Source of the DNA: HGM11416 sp045596285
GTDB lineage: Bacteria; Bacillota; Clostridia; Christensenellales; Borkfalkiaceae
Reading direction: 5' to 3'
Length of the DNA stretch: 23,771 bases
Assembly (NCBI GenBank): GCA_045596285.1
Contig: JAZOCA010000006.1
Span: forward strand, 1-23,771
Positions 7,132 to 13,617 of this stretch are shown in pieces (the stretch's first letter is position 1; the number at the start of each line of letters is the position of its first letter). The notes beneath the pieces were generated by a model. It was not told the DNA's origin, did not search any database, and saw only the letters and a program-made list of their open reading frames with translations. Position numbers and translations under genes: made by a program.

Positions 7132-7509
7132 TTAAAAAAGATTTTCGATTAGTAATAAAAAATTAAAGGGTGTTTGCACAGATAACGTTTTTAAAACTTC
7201 CAACTTGGTACACGCTTCGTCAAATTTTCCTATTTTTGTATAGGCGCTACACTCGCTAACCCAAAGGTCAATTTCCTTTATTTCTGAATGTGGAATCCAA
7301 GCGTGTAGTTTTCTTTTTTGTTCAAGCCAAAAATCTCTTAATCCATCCGCATCGTTAGGGGTAGGATTTTCGCTTTCTAATTTTTTTTGTGTAACGTAAA
7401 TGATTTTTTTAAATTCTTCAAAACTTTGGTTAACGGTTTTTTGTTCTGCCGTTATTGCGCAAAATAAAAGTGCAATAGCAATGAACATAGTAACTAAACT
7501 TTTAATCAA
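7132..7509 (-). CDS. DUF4363 family protein
   Basis: A 125-residue protein with an N-terminal signal-anchor or signal peptide (about 4-20, ending AITAEQ) and a mostly helical outer domain with conserved-looking Trp residues (FWLEQKRKLHAWIPHSEI at about 60-77). It fits DUF4363, a Clostridia family often found directly after DUF421 genes; no biochemical role is known to me. The start is TTG at 7509, supported by AAGGAGAG eight bases upstream. Its TTG overlaps the TGA of the DUF421 gene by four bases (TTGA), so translation is coupled. A role together with the DUF421 membrane protein is inference from this coupling. Confidence 0.75.
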   Translation of the reverse strand: MIKSLVTMFIAIALLFCAITAEQKTVNQSFEEFKKIIYVTQKKLESENPTPNDADGLRDFWLEQKRKLHAWIPHSEIKEIDLWVSECSAYTKIGKFDEACTKLEVLKTLSVQTPFNFLLLIENLF

Positions 7510-8207
7510 CGATCATTCTCTCCTTCGTAATAAAAAATTTCGTAGTTTTCTCCCTTTTTTTGAAAATATATTTTTCCATTTTCATCCATCGTCGTTACTG
7601 CGATTTTTTTTAGGTGATTAAATTTAGATGGAAATTTGTTTTTTAGTTTTTCAAAATCAATATTTAATTTTATAAAACCATCCTTTTGAATTTTTCCGTC
7701 GCTTATAAGTATATGGGGTAGCGAGGGGTTTATTTTCTTTTCGTTTTTTATTGCAGAAAGTTTACCGTTACTTTCGAAAATTGCATAAGCAACTTCTTCA
7801 AAGCTAAAGTATCCAAGCGTGCGAAGCGCTTCAGATAAATCACTTACGTCCATATTGTTTTTTCTAAGTTCCATAACGTCTATTCCATTTGGGGTTATTA
7901 CTACGGAGGGCTTTCCGCTCATTAAAAACTTAATATTTCTACCAAGCCTTTCAAGCAAAGACATCAATTGATGAAGTATAAACACCGCCATTATGGAAAC
8001 TATTCCGTAAGATAACGGAATAGAAATATCAGTCATAGGAATACATGCGAGCTCGGATATAAGTAGAGTAATGATAAATTCAAAGGGTTGCATTTCTCCA
8101 ATTTGACGTTTACCCATTAATCGCATAAAGATAAGTAGAAGCAAATATAAAATAATAACGCGAAGAAAAATTACGAACATACTTTTAGTTTGTTTATTTT
8201 TTCGCAA
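7506..8207 (-). CDS. DUF421 (YetF-like) membrane protein
   Basis: A membrane protein of the YetF/DUF421 family. It has three N-terminal transmembrane helices (about 10-30, 42-62 and 66-86), the family's MRLMGKRQIGE stretch right after the first helix, and a C-terminal cytoplasmic domain of two small alpha/beta repeats (about 95-230). B. subtilis relatives YetF/YdfR affect spore germination and envelope function, but the exact activity is uncertain. The frame opens with TTG at 8207; an ATG nine codons in (8180) gives the usual family N-terminus and a more sensible leader length, and neither start has a clear ribosome site. The stop overlaps the DUF4363 start. Confidence 0.88.
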   Translation of the reverse strand: MRKNKQTKSMFVIFLRVIILYLLLLIFMRLMGKRQIGEMQPFEFIITLLISELACIPMTDISIPLSYGIVSIMAVFILHQLMSLLERLGRNIKFLMSGKPSVVITPNGIDVMELRKNNMDVSDLSEALRTLGYFSFEEVAYAIFESNGKLSAIKNEKKINPSLPHILISDGKIQKDGFIKLNIDFEKLKNKFPSKFNHLKKIAVTTMDENGKIYFQKKGENYEIFYYEGENDR

Positions 8208-8224
8208 AAAAATACCGTTTATCG

Positions 8225-8253
8225 CTATAATTTACATAAAAGCCAAAACTCAA
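8225..8253 (-). promoter_or_regulatory. Candidate promoter of DUF421-DUF4363
   Basis: Minus-strand TTGAGT (8248-8253) and TTATAG (8225-8230) are 17 bases apart. The -35 box lies within an inverted repeat ACTCAAA-N6-TTTGAGT (8248-8267), which could be an operator. If this promoter is used, the ATG at 8180 is a better start than the TTG at 8207. Confidence 0.4.
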
Positions 8254-8371
8254 AGTGTATTTTGAGTAAAAAAAATTTTTAAAACAATAAAATAAGCGCA
8301 AAAAAGGTCAAAAAAAGTCTAACCTTATTATATAAAAAAATAAGGAATATCGTTTTTTGGCAAAAAATCAC

Positions 8372-8400
8372 TTTACTTTTTTTCTCTGTAAGGGTATTAT
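8372..8400 (+). promoter_or_regulatory. Candidate promoter of the long rightward operon
   Basis: TTTACT (8372-8377), a 17-base spacer and TATTAT (8395-8400) lie 54 bases before the ATG at 8454. The two hexamers each differ from consensus by one or two bases. No terminator is visible between here and 21952, so this could drive up to the whole rightward cluster. Confidence 0.45.
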
Positions 8401-8453
8401 AGGTAGTATCTAAAAATTAAAATGGCGACCTTTGCCGTTAAAAGGAAGTAATT

Positions 8454-10310
8454 ATGCACAACCCCAAAAACAAATTTTTAACCCTAACAGTTTTTATTCT
8501 AATCGCAATTTTTATGATTCCCATCATGTGTTTTGCGTTAGGCAACAGCAAGGGGATAAATACCGCGTGGTCGGTTACGCCCTTCGTTAGCACTGCAAGC
8601 GAAAGCAGTTATCCCGATAGCGTTATTCTAAAAATTGACTCATCTGTAAAGTCTGCCTATGCATATATCGGCAATGTATACAACGCACCCGATCACAAAA
8701 TAAAATTCACACTAGATTCAAGCGATAGTGAATCGTCAATTAAACAACAAGGTGATTATTTTGCTCCTAATAGAAAAGAAATCATTCTTGAAATCAACCC
8801 CGATGAATATCTTGGTTGGGTAGAACTTCCGCTGTCTTCAGAAATAAATTCTACTTACGTAAAATTAGGTACGCAACAAAGTTTTGAACTTTTTGAAATC
8901 GCCTTTTTCGATAAAGACGGCAATATCGTTCCTGCAACCTGCTACGGTGGTATCGTATGGCATAACGGCAAGCACGTTTTTCTTTCGGCAAAAGAAGATA
9001 ACGGCACTTTTACCCGTGTAGCGGACGAACAAAAGGCAATTTTCGCAAAGAAGGGTGTAAACTCTTTATCTGCAAGCGAAATTAAAATAGCAGGTGCGGT
9101 TAACAATTTCATAAATTTTAAAAGCAACTATGTAAGCGATACTGCAGACCCTTTAGGCGTAGAACTCATTTCTATAGGCGTAATTTTATTTGGCAGTGGT
9201 GCGTTTGGCTTAAGAATCATTCCTTTCTTATTCTTCGTAGCAACCCTTTATTTAATTTATCATTTCGTAAATAAGAACTTCGGTAGTTATAAATACGCGC
9301 TCATCGCGATTATAATTTATACGATAGCAGGGTTAGGGCTTTCGTTAGCATTAACGGCGAACGTAGTTTCAATCAGTTTATTCTTCATAATTTTATCCCT
9401 TGATTTTGCTTTAGACTTTTCTAAAAAAGCCGTGGACGCTAAAGGGATAAGAAAATATTATGGAAAAATCGTTTTATGCGGTTTATTCTTCGCTCTTTCT
9501 TTAAGCGTATCGATATTTTCGCTATTTGTTTTACCCGTATTGTTAATTCTATGCTTAGTTCCTGCCATCAAGGGAATCATATCTTTATACGGCGTGTATA
9601 AAAATGCTCAAGGCTTAGAAAAAGAATATGCTCGTGAAAAATATCGCAAAACCCTTTTCGTTGTAGCTTCTTCGGTTTTGGCATCTTTTGTTATAATTCC
9701 TTTTGCCGTTATGCTCGCTACTTACGGAATAGCCTTTGCAACCTATGGCAAATATTACGATGCTAACGTATTTGCGGTAATCACTAAGAACCATACGCAA
9801 ATTTTTGGCTCACAATCTAAGGGATTATTCTTATCATGGATAATCGGTTTAGGTGGTGAAAGAAATCTTAACTCATTTGGCGTTCATAGGGTAGTGGTAG
9901 CAAATAGAGCACTTACCATACTTTGCACAGTTTCGGTAATTATACTTACTGTGTTATTTATCTTAAACAAAAAGAATAAACTCTTCGAAGGTAAATTGAT
10001 AGTTGCTTTAAACGAAAGCAGAACTTTTTATATTGCAATCGCTCTCACGTTTGTATGCGGTTGGTTATTTAATGCAATATTCTGGGGTAATAGTTCTTAT
10101 GCAAATTTTGCTTTGTCATCATTTGCCGGGGTAATAAGCCTAACCTTATTGCACAAAATTCTTACTACTTGTATAAAAAAGGATCTACTAAGAATTTTAA
10201 CATTTGCTTTTGCAACCGTAATCGTTGCCTTTTTCATCTTACAACTTCCTTTAATATTCAATTTTGATTTACCTGAAAAATTACAAGTGATATACGAGTG
10301 GTTAATTTAA
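8454..10310 (+). CDS. GT-C (PMT-like) membrane protein, catalytic motif degenerate
   Basis: A 618-residue protein with one N-terminal helix (about 8-28), a beta-rich outer domain of roughly 200 residues, then about ten more membrane helices from 235 to 602. DPLGVELISIGVILFG at 232-247 and FGLRIIPFLFF at 251-261 resemble the HPPLGKLLIA...FG..PFGWRI region of phospholipid-dependent mannosyl/glycosyltransferases (PMT, GT39). The outer domain with ELFEIAFFDKDGNIVP (145-160) resembles the discoidin-like insert seen in clostridial relatives. Where active members have an Asp-Glu pair and HPP, this protein has SASE (206-209) and ADP (231-233), so it may be inactive or altered. The ATG has AAGGAAG upstream. 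comM follows after 18 bases. Membrane glycosylation is inferred only from the family; a non-enzymatic role is possible. Confidence 0.6.
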   Translation: MHNPKNKFLTLTVFILIAIFMIPIMCFALGNSKGINTAWSVTPFVSTASESSYPDSVILKIDSSVKSAYAYIGNVYNAPDHKIKFTLDSSDSESSIKQQGDYFAPNRKEIILEINPDEYLGWVELPLSSEINSTYVKLGTQQSFELFEIAFFDKDGNIVPATCYGGIVWHNGKHVFLSAKEDNGTFTRVADEQKAIFAKKGVNSLSASEIKIAGAVNNFINFKSNYVSDTADPLGVELISIGVILFGSGAFGLRIIPFLFFVATLYLIYHFVNKNFGSYKYALIAIIIYTIAGLGLSLALTANVVSISLFFIILSLDFALDFSKKAVDAKGIRKYYGKIVLCGLFFALSLSVSIFSLFVLPVLLILCLVPAIKGIISLYGVYKNAQGLEKEYAREKYRKTLFVVASSVLASFVIIPFAVMLATYGIAFATYGKYYDANVFAVITKNHTQIFGSQSKGLFLSWIIGLGGERNLNSFGVHRVVVANRALTILCTVSVIILTVLFILNKKNKLFEGKLIVALNESRTFYIAIALTFVCGWLFNAIFWGNSSYANFALSSFAGVISLTLLHKILTTCIKKDLLRILTFAFATVIVAFFILQLPLIFNFDLPEKLQVIYEWLI

Positions 10311-10328
10311 CCTATAGGGGGATAAAAT

Positions 10329-11855
10329 ATGTTAAGTAAAGTAAACGGTTTAGGTCTTTTAGGTTTAGACGCATTTACCGTTTCAGTAGAAATAGACGTC
10401 GGTGGCGGATTACCTCGTTTCGATATAGTAGGTCTTCCGGATGCTTCTGTAAAAGAATCTAAAGAAAGGGTAAGAACTGCGATAAAAAACAGCGGAAAAC
10501 GCTTTCCCGAAGGTCGAGTTACCGTAAATCTTGCCCCTGCTGATATAAAAAAAGAAGGCGCATTTTTAGATTTGGCGATTGCCGTGGGAATAATAAAGGC
10601 GTCTTCGGATATACTGTCGGGAATAGCGCTTAACGACTACATTTTTTTAGGTGAACTTTCTCTCGACGGGACTTTGCGTGCTTTAACGGGAATAACTCCG
10701 CTATTGATTTCTGCAAAAAAACAGGGCTATACCAAATTTATTATTCCTTACGATAACGTGAAGGAAGCGGAATTTATATTTGGTATTGAAGTTTATCCGT
10801 GCAAAAATTTAAACGCCGTTCTTGGCCATTTGTCTGGAACGAACGAAGTAAGTAAGGTTATTGCTAAGGAATATGTGGCAGGAAAGGGCAAAACGAGTCA
10901 AAGCGATTTGAAATACGTAAAAGGGCAATCGGCTGCAAAAAGAGCGTTAGAAGTTGCAGTAAGCGGTGGGCACAACATACTTTTAGTTGGCTCTCCGGGG
11001 TCAGGTAAAACGATGCTCGCAAGATGTATTCCTTCTATTATGCCGGATATGAGTTTTGACGAAGCGTTAGAAACTACAAAAATTCATTCCGTATCGGGCG
11101 CTTTACCCGAAGAAGAAGGTATAGTGACTACGCGCCCATTTTTCACTCCTCACCATACCGCGTCAAGAATAGCGTTAATAGGTGGCGGAGCAGGTGCAAA
11201 ACCGGGCGTAATAAGCCTTGCTCATAACGGTGTGTTGTATTTAGACGAAATGCCCGAATATCCGCGCACGGCATTAGAAAGTTTACGTCAACCTTTAGAA
11301 GATAGAATAGTAACCGTATCACGCGCAAGAATGACAGTTCAGTATCCTTCAAGTTTTATGTTGGTTGGATCAATGAATCCATGTCCTTGCGGAAATTACG
11401 GCTCAAAAACTGCCGAATGTAGATGTTCGGCTTCACAAATAGCGAAATATAAGGCAAGAATTTCAGGGCCACTATTAGATAGAATTGATTTACAAATCGA
11501 AGTAGACGGAGTAAAATACGACGATCTTGTTTCTACAACCGAAGAAGAGTGTTCTGCAGAAGTAAGAAAAAGAGTAAACCGCACAAGAATGATTCAGCGT
11601 GAAAGGTTTGTTGAAGATGGTATAAGAACGAATAGCGAAATGACAGAACGTCAACTTGCAAAATATTGTGCGCTATCCCCTGAAAGCGAAAAGATTATGA
11701 GAATTTCCTTCGAAAAACTAAAACTTTCGGCACGCGGTAGAAGCAGAATTTTAAAGGTTGCAAGAACTATTGCCGATATGGAATTAGAACAGGATATACA
11801 GCCCCGTCACATATTAGAAGCGGTAGGATATCGCAGTTTTGATTTAAATAGTTAA
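10329..11855 (+). CDS. comM: YifB/ComM family AAA+ ATPase
   Basis: A 508-residue magnesium-chelatase-like AAA+ protein. The N-terminal ChlI-like domain (about 20-140) has the family's GLPDASVKESKERVR stretch at 35-49; the AAA+ core (about 190-395) has Walker A GSPGSGKT at 221-228 and Walker B VLYLDE at 302-307; a CPCG...CRC cluster (C352, C354, C364, C366) and LLDRIDL at 382-388 follow; and the Mg_chelatase_C helical domain closes the protein. In competent bacteria ComM is a hexameric helicase that drives branch migration during integration of incoming DNA. Start ATG has AGGGGG upstream. The S51 peptidase begins one base after its stop, followed by dprA, which fits a role in recombination of taken-up DNA. 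Confidence 0.93.
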   Translation: MLSKVNGLGLLGLDAFTVSVEIDVGGGLPRFDIVGLPDASVKESKERVRTAIKNSGKRFPEGRVTVNLAPADIKKEGAFLDLAIAVGIIKASSDILSGIALNDYIFLGELSLDGTLRALTGITPLLISAKKQGYTKFIIPYDNVKEAEFIFGIEVYPCKNLNAVLGHLSGTNEVSKVIAKEYVAGKGKTSQSDLKYVKGQSAAKRALEVAVSGGHNILLVGSPGSGKTMLARCIPSIMPDMSFDEALETTKIHSVSGALPEEEGIVTTRPFFTPHHTASRIALIGGGAGAKPGVISLAHNGVLYLDEMPEYPRTALESLRQPLEDRIVTVSRARMTVQYPSSFMLVGSMNPCPCGNYGSKTAECRCSASQIAKYKARISGPLLDRIDLQIEVDGVKYDDLVSTTEEECSAEVRKRVNRTRMIQRERFVEDGIRTNSEMTERQLAKYCALSPESEKIMRISFEKLKLSARGRSRILKVARTIADMELEQDIQPRHILEAVGYRSFDLNS

Positions 11856-11856
11856 T

Positions 11857-12465
11857 ATGCTCATACTTGCATCAGACGGAATAACGGGCAAAAATTTGGC
11901 GGATTACTGTAAAAAAAATATCAGCGTTGATAAAGCACTCTTTATAATAACTGCGTTAGAAGATCATAAAGAGAATGATTTTTGTGTGCCTCGCTGTATT
12001 AATGAACTTTTGCAGTTTTCAAAACAAGTAGATTTATTCGATTTTGATAACGGGGATATATCTGTTATTAAAGATTACGATTTAATCTGCATTTCTGGTG
12101 GAAACGTATTTTACTTACTTAACGCAGTAAAAAGAAGTAACGCCCAAAGTATTATAGATTATTTTGCAAAAAATAAAATTTTAATAGGGTGGAGCGCAGG
12201 TGCTTGCGTTTTGGCTGAAGATCTTGAAATATATTATGAATTTGAGCCGGATGATAGGTTTGGTAAAGACTTTAAAGGCCTATCTATAACAGACCTTCAA
12301 ATCATGCCACACTACAGCAATTATCTACATGACTTCTATATGTTTGAAGAAAGAATTGTCGAATATGAAAAACGCAAGAATAAAAAAGTAATAAGAATAT
12401 CCGACGGCGACGCTATCGTGGTTGACGGGAATAAAAAAATTATTATAAGCGATAGAGAATTATGA
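11857..12465 (+). CDS. Peptidase E-like (family S51) protein
   Basis: A 202-residue class I glutamine-amidotransferase-like fold protein of peptidase family S51. The features seen are GGNVFYLL at 81-88, the nucleophile elbow GWSAGA with S113 at 111-116, and PHY with H152 after a beta strand. Relatives are cytoplasmic Ser-dependent dipeptidases for Asp-X peptides, or Ser-His-Glu enzymes of the Lmo0363 type; the third catalytic residue is not assigned here. It starts one base after comM, with no ribosome site visible, and its TGA overlaps the dprA ATG (ATGA), so its translation is coupled on both sides. A link between this peptidase and DNA uptake is not known to me and is only suggested by the coupling. 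Confidence 0.85.
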   Translation: MLILASDGITGKNLADYCKKNISVDKALFIITALEDHKENDFCVPRCINELLQFSKQVDLFDFDNGDISVIKDYDLICISGGNVFYLLNAVKRSNAQSIIDYFAKNKILIGWSAGACVLAEDLEIYYEFEPDDRFGKDFKGLSITDLQIMPHYSNYLHDFYMFEERIVEYEKRKNKKVIRISDGDAIVVDGNKKIIISDREL

Positions 12466-13565
12466 TTGATTATTCGTTAAACGAAATTGCAATTATCGTG
12501 TTGGATTTTTACGATGGTCTAGAATATAAGCATAAACATGCAATATTATCTAATTATTCTACGCCAAGCGATATATTTTTAAATCCTAAATGGGCGCTTG
12601 ATTACGTCGCAAAAAACATATCCGAAGGCGCTATGCTTACTGTAAAAAACAGTTTGCTAAGCGACGAATATCGCAATTACGTAATAGAAAAACTTAATAA
12701 AAAAGGAGTGGTGGCGGTTACTTATTTAAGCGACGGTTACCCCGAAATATTTTCGAATTTACCAATGAATCCCTTGGTTATTTATGCAAAGGGAAATCTC
12801 GAACTTCTAAAGGCGAAAAATACTTTCGGTATAGTGGGTTCAAGAAAGACTTTGCCATTCGTATTAAGGGCCGGTGAAAATATAGCAAGAGAAATTTCTT
12901 CAAGCGGAGTTGTAGTAGTAAGTGGTAGCGCCGTTGGCGGGGATCGTTCGGCTCTTCTTGGCGCGTCAGAAAGCGGTAACGTAATAAGTATACTTGCAAG
13001 CGGACACGAACACGTTTCCCCACAATCAAACCGCGATTTGATAGATAAAATATCTAAAAACGGTTTAGTAATAAGCGAATATCCGCCTGAAACACCTTCT
13101 ACTCCTTGGCGTTTCCCCATGAGAAACAGACTTATATCCGCGCTATCTAACGGCGTGTTGATCTTAAGTGGAGAAATCGAAAGCGGTACTCGTCATACGG
13201 CAAAATTTGCAGAAGCATATAGCAAGCGTTTGTACGCAATTCCCTATTCGCTTGGCGAAAAAAGTGGTGAGATATGCAATATGCTTATAAAAATGGGTAA
13301 AGCGCAGTTAGTAGAAAACGCGCAAGACGTTGCCGACTACGAAGGAATTGAATTACAAGAAGAACTTGATTATGATTTAGAAGAAGATGAAATACGAATA
13401 TTATCGGTCATGGATGGAAGCACCCATATAGACGATATCGCCTTAAAAACAGGTAAGAAAAGCTATGAAATTAGCCCTGTATTATCCATGATGGAAATAA
13501 AAGGTATAGTTTCTAAAGAACCGAATAATCATTACGTAGCGCTTATAAAAATAACCAAAGCGTAA
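12462..13565 (+). CDS. dprA: Divergent DprA-like DNA-processing protein
   Basis: A 367-residue DprA family protein. DprA loads RecA onto single-stranded DNA during transformation. Visible parts are an N-terminal helical region (1-70), the Rossmann-like core (about 95-290) with IVGSR at 124-128, FPMRNRLISALS at 218-229 and SGTRHTAKFA at 241-250, and a C-terminal winged helix (about 305-360). The usual SGxARGIDxxAH loop is here SGSAVGGDRSAL (154-165): Gly replaces Ile and the Ala-His pair is absent. The segment before the SG..TA motif reads LSGE rather than the common VEA. It overlaps the S51 peptidase by four bases and precedes topA by 52 bases, the standard Firmicutes placement. A general DNA-processing role outside transformation is possible. 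Confidence 0.85.
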   Translation: MIDYSLNEIAIIVLDFYDGLEYKHKHAILSNYSTPSDIFLNPKWALDYVAKNISEGAMLTVKNSLLSDEYRNYVIEKLNKKGVVAVTYLSDGYPEIFSNLPMNPLVIYAKGNLELLKAKNTFGIVGSRKTLPFVLRAGENIAREISSSGVVVVSGSAVGGDRSALLGASESGNVISILASGHEHVSPQSNRDLIDKISKNGLVISEYPPETPSTPWRFPMRNRLISALSNGVLILSGEIESGTRHTAKFAEAYSKRLYAIPYSLGEKSGEICNMLIKMGKAQLVENAQDVADYEGIELQEELDYDLEEDEIRILSVMDGSTHIDDIALKTGKKSYEISPVLSMMEIKGIVSKEPNNHYVALIKITKA

Positions 13566-13590
13566 AAAATAAAAATCGTAAAATTTATAT

Positions 13591-13610
13591 GGGGATAATC
13601 CCCGTGGAGA
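13591..13610 (+). other. Small hairpin and ribosome site before topA
   Basis: GGGG-ATAAT-CCCC (13591-13603) forms a short GC-only stem directly before the ribosome site GTGGAGA (13604-13610), eight bases upstream of the topA ATG. It lacks a T-tract and so is not a terminator. Confidence 0.4.
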
Positions 13611-13617
13611 AATATAT

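Noticed and set aside
8323..8345. CCTTAT...ATAAGG inverted repeat as a terminator
   Set aside because: The stem is only six mostly A-T pairs with a long loop and no T-tract; it is expected by chance in this composition.
12782..13120. Leftward 112-codon frame opposite dprA
   Set aside because: It mirrors the conserved Rossmann core of dprA and has no ribosome site.
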